A stretch of 64,000 nucleotides of DNA from Jeongeupia chitinilytica (GTDB lineage Bacteria; Pseudomonadota; Gammaproteobacteria; Burkholderiales; Chitinibacteraceae), in the NCBI RefSeq assembly GCF_014652315.1, contig NZ_BMYO01000007.1:186001-250000 (forward strand), read 5' to 3'. The translations under genes were made by a program, and so were the position numbers. Under the pieces are notes generated by a model. That model saw only the letters and a program-made list of their open reading frames with translations. It was not told the origin of the DNA and made no database searches. Below, piece by piece: positions 1 to 7,428 of this stretch; the first letter of the stretch is position 1; each line of letters begins with the position of its first letter.

Positions 1-357
1 TGCGTAATAGGCACTGCCGTAGGCGGCGAAATGCTCGCCGAGCGGAATGGTCAGGCGGCCGCCGAGGGCACCGGCGTATTCGGTGTCCATGTCGTTCGGC
101 GACAGATAGACTGCCTTGACGCCCAGCGCGGCGTCGACGACGGGAACCGGCAGCTTGATGCCGAGGCCGACACCGGCGACTTCGCCCTTGTGGTCGTTGT
201 GGGTCCAGTCGGCCGAGAAGTCGATGCCGAGCAGCGAGGCATTGCCGTCGATGTGCTGGTAATCGTCGCCGGCGCTCGCCGTCGCTTCGATGGCTTGCGC
301 TGCGGTGGCCGAAATCGCCAGCAGGGCGGCGAGGAACAATTTTTTGGCGTGGATCAT
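1..357 (-). CDS. YfaZ-like outer membrane protein (3' part missing)
   Basis: The frame opens at an ATG at 357 and runs off the left edge, so only the first 119 residues are visible. It begins with a signal peptide (MIHAKKLFLAALLAISA, cleavage near AQA) followed by alternating polar/hydrophobic strands such as LLGIDFSADWTHNDHKG and GVGLGIKLPVP, typical of a small outer-membrane beta-barrel. The pattern fits the YfaZ family of uncharacterised barrel proteins. The role is unknown. The call rests on recalled family resemblance, and the missing C-terminus prevents a check of the barrel end. No partner gene is visible. Confidence 0.6.
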   Translation of the reverse strand, partial: MIHAKKLFLAALLAISATAAQAIEATASAGDDYQHIDGNASLLGIDFSADWTHNDHKGEVAGVGLGIKLPVPVVDAALGVKAVYLSPNDMDTEYAGALGGRLTIPLGEHFAAYGSAYYA

Positions 358-560
358 GTGTCTGTCCTGTGGGTGACCGGCACTGACGGCCGGCTTTTTT
401 GATATGCCGTCGAGCATAAACGCACGCGCGGTGCTTGTGCGGTGTGATTATTTGCGCTTGGAGCCGGCTTCCCGGCTGGCTAGCTCGCCGGCGCTGTCAC
501 CGGAACGACGCGGATCGGCGCTACACTGCGGTTTTCCGCCCTCAGCATGGAAACCTGCGC

Positions 561-1103
561 ATGCAAGATGATTCGCATTTGGTCGAAACCCGCATCGACG
601 GTGAGCGTGTCTACGACGGCGCACTGTTGCATATCAACCGCGATCGCGTGCGCCTGCCGGACGGCGCCGAGGCGGTGCGCGAGTACGTGGTGCACCCGGG
701 CGCGGTGATGGTCATCCCGGTCCTGCCGGACGGTCGCCTGCTGATGGAGCGGCAGTTCCGCTATCCGCTGGGCCGGGTGTTCGTCGAGTTTCCGGCCGGC
801 AAGCTCGATGCCGGCGAGGCGCTGCTGACCTGCGCGCAGCGCGAACTCGAGGAGGAAACCGGCTACACCGCCACACGTTGGGATTACCTCGGCGTGACGC
901 ACCCGGTGATCAGCTATGCGACCGAGGAAATCCATCTCTTTCTCGCACGCGACCTGACTGCCGGCGAGGCGAAGCTCGACGAAGGCGAGTTCGTCGAAAC
1001 CGTTGCGATACCACTGTCGACACTGGTCGCCGGGGTGCTCGACGGCAGCATCACCGACGCCAAGACCGTGGCCGGCATCTTCTGGGCACAGCAGACACTC
1101 TGA
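561..1103 (+). CDS. Nudix hydrolase, ADP-ribose pyrophosphatase type
   Basis: A 180-residue Nudix protein. The canonical Nudix box is intact: G, five residues, E, seven residues, then RELEEETGY, which supplies the glutamates that bind Mg2+. The surrounding sequence (EYVVHPGAVMVIPVL, PVISYATEEIHLFLA) fits the ADP-ribose/ADP-sugar pyrophosphatase subgroup, which hydrolyses ADP-ribose to AMP and ribose-5-phosphate in the cytosol. The start at 561 (MQDDSHLVETRIDG) is preferred over the upstream ATG at 435 because the extra 42 residues are basic and low in family-like sequence. No good Shine-Dalgarno is visible. It is monocistronic, with a terminator directly downstream. Confidence 0.85.
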   Translation: MQDDSHLVETRIDGERVYDGALLHINRDRVRLPDGAEAVREYVVHPGAVMVIPVLPDGRLLMERQFRYPLGRVFVEFPAGKLDAGEALLTCAQRELEEETGYTATRWDYLGVTHPVISYATEEIHLFLARDLTAGEAKLDEGEFVETVAIPLSTLVAGVLDGSITDAKTVAGIFWAQQTL

Positions 1104-1123
1104 GCCCGTCCGGTGTCCGGAAT

Positions 1124-1156
1124 GAAACGGCCCCGCTCGAAAGCGGGGCCGTTTTC
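1124..1156 (+). terminator. Rho-independent terminator after the Nudix gene
   Basis: A GC-rich stem (ACGGCCCCGC / GCGGGGCCGT) with a TCGAAA loop is followed by TTTTC. It lies 20 bases past the Nudix stop and also faces the end of cysB, so it may serve both genes. Confidence 0.85.
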
Positions 1157-1182
1157 TCGTGCGGGCGTCTGACGCGGCCGGC

Positions 1183-2124
1183 TCATTCGCCGTCGTCGAT
1201 CTCGCACATCAGCGCGCCCTGGACGATCTCGCGCGAGAGTTGCGGTGCAAACAGCGAAATGAAATCGAAGGCGTAGCCGCGCAGATAGGCGTCGCGACGC
1301 ACGCCGATCCGCGTCGTCGACGATTCGAACAGGTGGCCGGCATCGATCGCGACCAGACCGTGATCGCGATCGGGTTCGAACGCCATTGCCGCGATGATGC
1401 CGACGCCGAGACCGAGCGACACGTAGGTCTTGATCACGTCGGTGTCGATCGCGGTGAGCACGACATTGGGAGCAAGCCCGGCCGCCTCGAACGCGCTGTT
1501 GATCTTGTTGCGGCCGGTGAAGGCGAAGTCGTAGGTGATCAGCGGGTAGGCGGCGACGTCGGCGAGCGTCAGCGGCCGGGTCAGCCCGGTGAGGGGGTGG
1601 TCCTGCGGCACGACGATGTCGCGGTTCCAGTCGTAGCAGTCGAGCATCGCCAGTTCCGGATAATGATCGATGCCTTCGGTGGCGATGGCGATGTCGGCCT
1701 CGCCGTCGACGACCATCTCGCTGATCTGTGTCGGACTGCCCTGCTTGATCGACAGCCGCACCTTCGGATAGCGCGACAGGAAGGCCTTGATCGTTTTCGG
1801 CAGCGCGTAGCGCGCCTGCGTGTGCGTCGTCGCAATGGTCAGGCTGCCGCCCTCGACGTTGACGAATTCCTCGCCGATGCGTTTGAGGTTTTGCGCCTGC
1901 ATCAGCATCCGTTCGGAAATGCGCAGGATCTCGCGCCCCGGCGCGGTGACGTCGACGACGCGCTTGCCGTTGCGGATGAAGATCTGCACGCCGAGTTCAT
2001 CCTCGAGCAGGCGGATCTGCTTGGAAATCCCCGGTTGCGAGGTGTGCAGCTTTTCCGCCGCTTCGGACACGTTCAGGCCCTGTTTGGCGACTTCGACGAG
2101 GTAACGCAGCTGTTGCAGTTTCAT
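1183..2124 (-). CDS. cysB: CysB, LysR-family sulfur assimilation regulator
   Basis: A 313-residue LysR-type regulator. The N-terminus MKLQQLRYLVEV, the HTH (LNVSEAAEKLHTSQPGISKQIRLLE) and the effector-binding domain with TTHTQARYALP are characteristic of CysB, which activates cysteine biosynthesis genes in response to N-acetylserine and sulfide. An ATG 12 bases upstream (MISA) is possible, but the family starts at MKLQQ. It is transcribed divergently from a TauE/SafE exporter and cysH, the kind of target it would control. It ends just past the Nudix terminator. Confidence 0.9.
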   Translation of the reverse strand: MKLQQLRYLVEVAKQGLNVSEAAEKLHTSQPGISKQIRLLEDELGVQIFIRNGKRVVDVTAPGREILRISERMLMQAQNLKRIGEEFVNVEGGSLTIATTHTQARYALPKTIKAFLSRYPKVRLSIKQGSPTQISEMVVDGEADIAIATEGIDHYPELAMLDCYDWNRDIVVPQDHPLTGLTRPLTLADVAAYPLITYDFAFTGRNKINSAFEAAGLAPNVVLTAIDTDVIKTYVSLGLGVGIIAAMAFEPDRDHGLVAIDAGHLFESSTTRIGVRRDAYLRGYAFDFISLFAPQLSREIVQGALMCEIDDGE

Positions 2125-2228
2125 GGCGGATATCAAATAACCGAGGATTCTATTATCCTAACATATCAATCTAAGTTGCTATAAAAGCCGTTGCTATCAT
2201 CGCGCTTCAAATCAAGGAACGGCGCGGT
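2125..2228. promoter_or_regulatory. cysB / tauE-cysH divergent promoter region
   Basis: A 104-base AT-rich spacer between two divergent start codons, in otherwise GC-rich DNA. It contains TTGCTATAAAAG and TTGCTATCAT-like segments, and an AAGGA ribosome site at 2214-2218 serves the exporter gene. It must carry both promoters and probably CysB sites. CysB sites are too degenerate to assign by eye, so no precise boxes are called. Confidence 0.5.
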
Positions 2229-3005
2229 ATGGAACTGGCTTACATCATTGCGGGGCTCGCGGTCGGCTTCGTCGTCGGCATGACCGGCGTGGGCGGCGGC
2301 TCGCTGATGACGCCGATCCTCCTGTACTTCGGCATCAGCCCGGCCACGGCCGTCGGCACCGATCTGCTCTACGCGGCGATCACCAAGTCGGGCGGCGTTC
2401 TCGTCCACCAGCGTGCCCGCAACATCGACTGGAAAATCACCGGCTGGCTCGCCGCCGGCAGCGTCCCGGCCGCGGCCGCAACGGTGTTGCTGTTGCACAA
2501 CTGGCACGGCGACATCGAGACGGTCAACCGGCTCATCAAGCACGGTCTGGGTATCGCGCTGCTGCTGACCGCGGTGGCGATCATCTGCAAACAGCCGCTG
2601 TTGAAACTGGCACAACGCCACGCCGGCGACTGGCTGGCGATGCCGGACGAGCGCCGCAACAGCTATACCGTCGTCGTCGGCGTGTTGCTGGGGGTCATCG
2701 TCACGCTGACGTCGATCGGCGCCGGCGCGCTCGGTACGGTGGCACTGTTCATGCTGTATCCGCTGCTGCCGACGTCGCGTCTGGTCGGTACCGAAATCGC
2801 CCATGCCGTGCCGCTGACGCTGGTCGCTGGCCTCGGCCATGCCGGTCTTGGCAACCTCGACTGGCATCTGCTGCTCAACCTGCTGATCGGCTCGCTGCCG
2901 GCCATCTACCTGGGCAGCAAGCTCGCCGGCAAGGTGCCGGACCGGGTGCTGCGGCCGCTGCTGGCGGTGATGCTGGTCGTGACCGGCAGCAAACTGGTAT
3001 TTTGA
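2229..3005 (+). CDS. TauE/SafE family sulfite/anion exporter
   Basis: A 258-residue integral membrane protein with about eight hydrophobic segments. It starts with the TauE/SafE hallmark: a first helix ending in GLAVGFVVGMTGVGGGSL, then a second half-repeat with VTLTSIGAGALGTVALFMLYP. The family exports sulfite, sulfoacetate and related anions. Its position next to cysH and opposite cysB suggests a role in sulfite or sulfate handling during assimilation. The substrate is inferred from context. An AAGGA site lies 10 bases before the ATG. cysH starts 31 bases downstream, so the two are probably cotranscribed. Confidence 0.85.
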   Translation: MELAYIIAGLAVGFVVGMTGVGGGSLMTPILLYFGISPATAVGTDLLYAAITKSGGVLVHQRARNIDWKITGWLAAGSVPAAAATVLLLHNWHGDIETVNRLIKHGLGIALLLTAVAIICKQPLLKLAQRHAGDWLAMPDERRNSYTVVVGVLLGVIVTLTSIGAGALGTVALFMLYPLLPTSRLVGTEIAHAVPLTLVAGLGHAGLGNLDWHLLLNLLIGSLPAIYLGSKLAGKVPDRVLRPLLAVMLVVTGSKLVF

Positions 3006-3036
3006 CCGTAACCGATTCACGCAATCCGGAGTTCGC

Positions 3037-3720
3037 ATGAGTATCGAAGACAAGCTGGCGGTGACCGTGGCGCTGCTCGAGCGCATCGCTGCCGAATACA
3101 GCCCGGCGGTGTTCGCCAACTCGTTCGGCGCCGAGGACATGGTGCTGACCGACCTGATCGCCAGACACGGCATCGGCATCGAGATCTTCAGTCTCGACAC
3201 CGGCCGGCTGCCGGCGGAAACCTACGATTTGATGCAGAAGACCGCCGAAACGTATCCGGCGACGCAGGTGGTGACGTTCTTTCCGAGCGCGGCCTCGGTC
3301 GAGCGCTACGTCAATGCCAACGGGATCAATGCCTTCTACCAGTCGGTGGAACTGCGCAAGGAATGCTGCCGCATCCGCAAGCTCGAACCGCTGGCACGGG
3401 CGCTGTCGGGCAAGCAGGCCTGGGTGACCGGGTTGCGGCGCGAACAGTCGCCGACCCGGACCGACATGACGCATCAGGAGTTCGATGAGGCGAACGGGCT
3501 GGACAAATTCAACCCGCTGCTCGACTGGACCGAAAAGGACGTCTGGGCCTACCTGCGCGACAACAACGTGCCGTACAACGCGCTGCACGACAAGCATTAC
3601 CCGTCGATCGGCTGTGCGCCCTGTACCCGCTCGATCGCGATGGGCGAGGATGTCCGCGCCGGTCGCTGGTGGTGGGAAAACCCCGAGTTCAAGGAGTGCG
3701 GCTTGCACGCCAGGCACTGA
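3037..3720 (+). CDS. cysH: Adenylyl-sulfate (APS) reductase, [4Fe-4S] type
   Basis: A 227-residue CysH-family reductase. It has the PP-loop fold (SFGAEDMVLTDL; SLDTGRLPAETY), the Cys110-Cys111 and Cys193-x-x-Cys196 pairs that bind a [4Fe-4S] cluster, and the catalytic cysteine in KECGLH (Cys221). The CC...CxxC cluster marks the APS-using form rather than the cluster-less PAPS reductase. It reduces APS to sulfite with thioredoxin in the cytosol. It follows the TauE-like exporter and faces cysB, which fits CysB-controlled expression. The window holds no sulfite reductase or ATP sulfurylase genes. Confidence 0.92.
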   Translation: MSIEDKLAVTVALLERIAAEYSPAVFANSFGAEDMVLTDLIARHGIGIEIFSLDTGRLPAETYDLMQKTAETYPATQVVTFFPSAASVERYVNANGINAFYQSVELRKECCRIRKLEPLARALSGKQAWVTGLRREQSPTRTDMTHQEFDEANGLDKFNPLLDWTEKDVWAYLRDNNVPYNALHDKHYPSIGCAPCTRSIAMGEDVRAGRWWWENPEFKECGLHARH

Positions 3721-3740
3721 GGTATCTTCGGTACCCCTGC

Positions 3741-3768
3741 AACGCCCGCTGCTGCGGGCGTTGTTGTT
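3741..3768 (+). terminator. Probable terminator after cysH
   Basis: A perfect 9-bp stem, AACGCCCGC / GCGGGCGTT, with a TGCT loop is followed by a broken T-run (GTTGTTG). It lies 20 bases beyond the cysH stop. Confidence 0.6.
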
Positions 3769-3907
3769 GACGCAGCTCCATCAGCGTTCGTTGACATAGC
3801 GGGGGAGGCACACATAGATTGGTGTTCTTGCCCGGCGCAATCTGGTTCGCAGCGACCGCGATGCCGTCGTTGTCTGGATTGGGTCCGGCGAGCCAAGCGC
3901 AGGACAC

Positions 3908-3940
3908 TGGTATTGAAGCTCCGTGCCAGTGGTCTTAAAG
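3908..3940 (+). promoter_or_regulatory. Paired TGGT direct repeats, likely GntR operator
   Basis: Two copies of TGGTnTTnAAG (TGGTATTGAAG at 3908 and TGGTCTTAAAG at 3930) lie 22 bp apart, two helical turns, about 36 bases before the kinase start. TGGT-containing half-sites are typical of HutC-subfamily GntR regulators of amino-sugar genes. The encoded GntR protein at 4873 is the natural candidate to bind here. A looser copy, TGGTTTGACGG, occurs at 5921 before the solute-binding gene. Binding is inferred. Confidence 0.4.
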
Positions 3941-3975
3941 CGCAACAAATATAACGATGAAGAAGAGGACGGGTC

Positions 3976-4854
3976 ATGAATCAAGTTGAATATCTGATTG
4001 GCGTCGATGGTGGCGGCACCGGTACGCGCATCTGTATCGCCGGTCTCGACGGCATCGAAAAGGTCCGGGCCGAAGCCGGCGCATCGGCGCTGGGCCAGGG
4101 CGTCGACAAGGCGTGGGCCAACATCCTGCAGGCGATCCGGGACGGTTTCGCCGCAATTGGCGTCGCGTCGCCGGATTTCTCGCGCTGTGCGGTCGGTCTG
4201 GGTCTGTCGGGCGTGCATAACCGCGCCTGGGCGGACGAGTTCGAACAGAAGAACCCGGGCTTTGCGAAAATCATCGTCGAGACCGACGGGTTTTCGACAC
4301 TGCTCGGTGCCCACAAGGGCCAGTTCGGCGCGATCATCGCGATCGGCACCGGCTCGATCGGCGAAGCCTGGCTCGCCGACGGTACGCGCCTGGAAGTCGG
4401 CGGCTGGGGGTTCCCGACCTCGGACGAAGGTTCGGGGGCATTCCTCGGCCTCAAGGCGATCAACCACGTCCAGCGTCTCTTCGACGGTCGCCAGCCGCAA
4501 ACCGACTTCGGCCGCAAGCTGATGAGCGTCGTCGGCGAGACCAAGGAGGCGATCTTTGCCTGGATGGGCAAGATGAAGCAGGGCGAGTGTGCGTCGCTGT
4601 CGCCGATCGTCGTCGAGTTCGGCGAGCGCGATCCGGTTGCCAAGGCCTTCCTGCTCGACGCCGGTCGTGAAATCGAGATCATCGGCAAGGCACTGCGTCG
4701 CAACGATGCTTCGCTGCCGATCGCCATTTGCGGTGGCGGCCTGTCGGAGGCGCTGCGCCCCTACATTCCGGTCGACTTCCTTGCCAGCACCTCGCGCCCC
4801 CAGGCCGATTCGTGCGCCGGTGCGCTGATCCTGATCCGTCGCGCCGTCGTCTGA
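3976..4854 (+). CDS. BadF/BadG-type ATPase, putative glucosamine/GlcNAc kinase
   Basis: A 292-residue actin-fold ATPase of the BadF/BadG/BcrA/BcrD family. The phosphate-1 loop is at the N-terminus (IGVDGGGTGTRICIAG), the phosphate-2 region is IIAIGTGSIGEAW, and the adenosine region is PIAICGGGLSEALRP. Short members encoded beside sugar ABC systems are glucosamine- or N-acetylglucosamine-specific kinases that use ATP in the cytosol. Here it heads a locus with a GntR regulator and two solute-binding proteins, which supports an amino-sugar kinase role. The exact sugar is inferred. Start: ATG with an upstream GAAGAGGA-like site. Confidence 0.75.
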   Translation: MNQVEYLIGVDGGGTGTRICIAGLDGIEKVRAEAGASALGQGVDKAWANILQAIRDGFAAIGVASPDFSRCAVGLGLSGVHNRAWADEFEQKNPGFAKIIVETDGFSTLLGAHKGQFGAIIAIGTGSIGEAWLADGTRLEVGGWGFPTSDEGSGAFLGLKAINHVQRLFDGRQPQTDFGRKLMSVVGETKEAIFAWMGKMKQGECASLSPIVVEFGERDPVAKAFLLDAGREIEIIGKALRRNDASLPIAICGGGLSEALRPYIPVDFLASTSRPQADSCAGALILIRRAVV

Positions 4855-4872
4855 TCAGCCGGAGGCGTCGCC

Positions 4873-5613
4873 ATGCAAGCATCGGCCAAGTTGCTCGTCC
4901 TCAAACCCGATCCGGACAGTGCGACGCCGCTCTATCTGCAGCTCGGTCACAAACTGGCCGCAGCGATCCACGCGGGGTTCTGGAAGGCGGATGATCCGCT
5001 GCCTTCCGAGCGCACTTTCTGTGACGTGCTCGGCGTCTCGCGCGTGACTGCGCGCAAGGCGCTCGACCTGCTTTACGAGCAGGGCATGATCATCCGGCGC
5101 CAGGGCGCCGGAACCTATATCACCCCAAAGCTGGAACAGCCGTTGACGCGGCTGACCAATCTGTCGGAAATGCTCAAGCAGCGCGGCTTCACGCCCGGGT
5201 CGAAATGGCTCAAGCGTGAAGTTGCAACTGCAACGCCGGAAGAGTTGCTCAAGCTCAACCTGGCACCGAACAGCCGTGTAAGCCGGCTGCAGCGGGTCCG
5301 CACCGCCAGTGACGTCATCATGGCGATTGAGGAAACCGCCTTGCCCTATCATCTGGTTCCGGAGCCGGCGGAGATTGGGGATTCCCTTTACGAATTCATG
5401 CGCAATCGCCATCTGAGTGTTGTTCGGGCGATACAGAATATCGGTGCAATCAATGCCAACGAGGCGCTTGCGGCGCTGGCCAACGTCCCGGTCGGATCGG
5501 CGATGCTGCACCTGACCCGGGTCGGGTTTCTTGAAAACGGCATGGCGATCGAACTGACCCATTCCTACTTCCGCAGTGATTACTACGATCTGGTCGTTGA
5601 GCTCCATTGTTAA
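4873..5613 (+). CDS. GntR-family (HutC/UTRA) transcriptional regulator
   Basis: A 246-residue regulator with an N-terminal winged helix (TPLYLQLGHKLAAAIHAG, PSERTFCDVLGVSRVTARKA, then the wing RRQGAGTYI) and a C-terminal UTRA effector domain beginning near residue 90 (LTRLTNLSEMLKQRG). HutC-type regulators of this length often sense phosphorylated amino sugars. The gene lies 18 bases after the kinase, with a CGGAGG site 7 bases before the ATG, so the two are cotranscribed. The likely regulon is the kinase/regulator operon and the adjacent ABC genes. The effector is not deducible from sequence alone. Confidence 0.85.
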   Translation: MQASAKLLVLKPDPDSATPLYLQLGHKLAAAIHAGFWKADDPLPSERTFCDVLGVSRVTARKALDLLYEQGMIIRRQGAGTYITPKLEQPLTRLTNLSEMLKQRGFTPGSKWLKREVATATPEELLKLNLAPNSRVSRLQRVRTASDVIMAIEETALPYHLVPEPAEIGDSLYEFMRNRHLSVVRAIQNIGAINANEALAALANVPVGSAMLHLTRVGFLENGMAIELTHSYFRSDYYDLVVELHC

Positions 5614-6009
5614 ATTGCTGATTCGGAATAAAAAAACAGATTCTTTCTTTATTTGTCATGTAGTCGGAGTTTGACGAGTTACGTTGTCGGCTACGTCGCG
5701 CTGCGAATATGCCGGATGGCAGTCCGTGTTTGCCGTTCATCCGTTGTCGATCTGCTGCGTTGCAGCACGCCCTAGCGGGTTTCTGCGTACTTTCAAATTG
5801 CGGTAATCTGGCCCGAACCGTTCAGACGCGACACAGTGAGCCGAAGAGCTCCGCGCCGAAAACGAACGAGTCTTACGCCCGTCTGGCACGTTGCCGCCGA
5901 TCGCGTAGCGAAGGTGGCACTGGTTTGACGGTAAATGCGTGAGTTGACTTAGGTTGCCCGACGCATTGGGAAGTCGGGTAATCCCCCCGCCCGGAAGGAG
6001 ATTGGATCG
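5614..6009 (+). promoter_or_regulatory. 396-base leader before the first solute-binding gene
   Basis: No convincing gene is seen. It contains an AT-rich patch just after the GntR stop, a TGGTTTGACGG half-site (5921-5931) like those before the kinase, a TTGACT hexamer at 5944-5949, and a short hairpin (CCCGAC / GTCGGG, 5957-5978). GGAAGGAG at 5991-5998 is the ribosome site for the gene at 6010. A promoter for the transporter genes is expected here, but a clear -10 box could not be assigned. Confidence 0.4.
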
Positions 6010-7260
6010 ATGAAGTTGAAGCGTACCGTTGCACTGGCTGCCGCCGTATTTGCCGCCACGTCGTTGAATGCTCTGGCTGCCGGCAAGGTGCAGGTCGAGT
6101 ACTGGTCGAACAGCCTGTCGCCGAAGTTCGACAGCGTGATGAAGGATCTGACCGGCAAGTTCAATGCCTCGCAGACCGAAATCGAAGCCAAGTGGGTCGA
6201 TGTACCGTGGGATGCCTTCCAGGCGCGCATGGTTGCTGCCGTGGCCAGCGGCAATGTGCCGGGGCTGGTCAACCTGCCCAAGCCCTGGATGGACCAGTAT
6301 GCCCAGTCGAAGATGATCGTGCCGATCACCAAGCAGGCCAGCGGCTTCAAGAATGTCTACACCGAAGGCGCCAACAAGGATGCCAGCTACGACGGCCAGA
6401 TCTATGGTCTGCCGTGGTATCAGGTGACCGGCGTGCTGTTCTACAACAAGGACCTGCTGGCCAAGGCCGGCGTCAAGGAAGCACCGAAGAGCTTCACCGA
6501 GCTGATGCAGACCGCCAGGCTCGTCAAGGAAAAGACCGGTGTCGCCGGTTTTGCGCCGAAGCTGAACGACGGCTTCACGGGCTGGTTCCTGTACGAAGGT
6601 CTGCCGGTGATCAAGGATGGCAAGGCCGTCTTCAACAGCCCGGCACACGTCAAGCTGGTCGAAGAGTTCGCTGCCGCCTACAAGGCCGGCGTGTTCCCGA
6701 AGGACGTCTTCAAGATGCAGTTTGAAGACCAGATCGCCGCCTTCGGTTCGCAAAAGATCGCCATGTTCGCCGAAGGTGCGCACGCGCTGAAGCGGACCAA
6801 GACCGATTCGCCGAAGGTCTACGCCGAGACCGGCGTTGCCGGCTTCCCGCAAGCCGGCGGCAAGACCCCGTTCGGTGGCTTCCTGTTCCTGTGGTCGGTG
6901 CCGAAGGGCTACAAGAACGTCGATGCTGCGGTCAAGCTTGGCAAGTTCCTGACCAGCGACGATGCGCAGCTGGCATTCGCCAAGGCGTCGGCCACCTTCC
7001 CGTCGAGCAACAAGGCACTGGATGACGCGTACTTCCAGGCCGGTGCGAAGTCGGCCGATCCGGTCGAGCGTGCTACCTCCGTTGCCGCAACCGCAATCAA
7101 GGCTTCGCGTACGCTGACCGTATCGGGTCTGCCGGACGAAGCGACGATGAACAAAAAGCTCGATGACGAAGTGCAAGCCGCAGTGACCGGCCGCAAGTCG
7201 GCCAAGCAGGCGCTGGATGACGCTGCTGCGTTCTGGAACGGCAAGCTCGCATCGAAGTAA
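6010..7260 (+). CDS. Sugar ABC transporter solute-binding protein (copy 1)
   Basis: A 416-residue family 1 extracellular solute-binding protein. It has a Sec signal peptide (MKLKRTVALAAAVFAATSLNALAA), then VQVEYWSNSLSPKFDSVMKD and the type I binding-protein core (GLPWYQVTGVLFYNKDLLAKAG). It should deliver an oligosaccharide or amino sugar to the permease pair downstream. It is clearly paralogous and equal in length to the next gene (7429-8679); both share FYNKD/AYNKD, VFNSP and a C-terminal DDxxLAFxKA region. Two binding proteins for one permease set suggest two ligands. The amino-sugar ligand is inferred from the kinase and GntR genes upstream. Confidence 0.88.
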   Translation: MKLKRTVALAAAVFAATSLNALAAGKVQVEYWSNSLSPKFDSVMKDLTGKFNASQTEIEAKWVDVPWDAFQARMVAAVASGNVPGLVNLPKPWMDQYAQSKMIVPITKQASGFKNVYTEGANKDASYDGQIYGLPWYQVTGVLFYNKDLLAKAGVKEAPKSFTELMQTARLVKEKTGVAGFAPKLNDGFTGWFLYEGLPVIKDGKAVFNSPAHVKLVEEFAAAYKAGVFPKDVFKMQFEDQIAAFGSQKIAMFAEGAHALKRTKTDSPKVYAETGVAGFPQAGGKTPFGGFLFLWSVPKGYKNVDAAVKLGKFLTSDDAQLAFAKASATFPSSNKALDDAYFQAGAKSADPVERATSVAATAIKASRTLTVSGLPDEATMNKKLDDEVQAAVTGRKSAKQALDDAAAFWNGKLASK

Positions 7261-7287
7261 GGTGTTCGCGTTATTGCAGTGAATCAA

Positions 7288-7328
7288 ATTTTGCCGGGAC
7301 TAAATCTGGTAGACTGTCCCGGCAAAAT
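7288..7328 (+). terminator. 13-bp stem-loop between the two binding-protein genes
   Basis: A perfect inverted repeat, ATTTTGCCGGGAC (7288-7300) and GTCCCGGCAAAAT (7316-7328), with a 15-nt loop. It lies 27 bases after the first binding-protein gene and 100 bases before the second. It lacks a T-run on the + strand, so it may be a partial terminator or a 3'-end stabiliser. The loop holds TGGTAGAC, which resembles a GntR half-site. Confidence 0.55.
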
Positions 7329-7428
7329 AAACAATCCGCATGATTTGGTGGTGACACTGGGTCGAATGTGGTGTACCGCAAGGACCTTCGTCCTGCGTTT
7401 TTGTCGATAACTCCAAGAGGAAGACAAG

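Noticed and set aside
5737..7287. Long minus-strand open frame (516 codons) opposite the first solute-binding gene
   Set aside because: It is antisense to a clear binding-protein gene, has no family pattern and follows from codon bias in GC-rich coding DNA.
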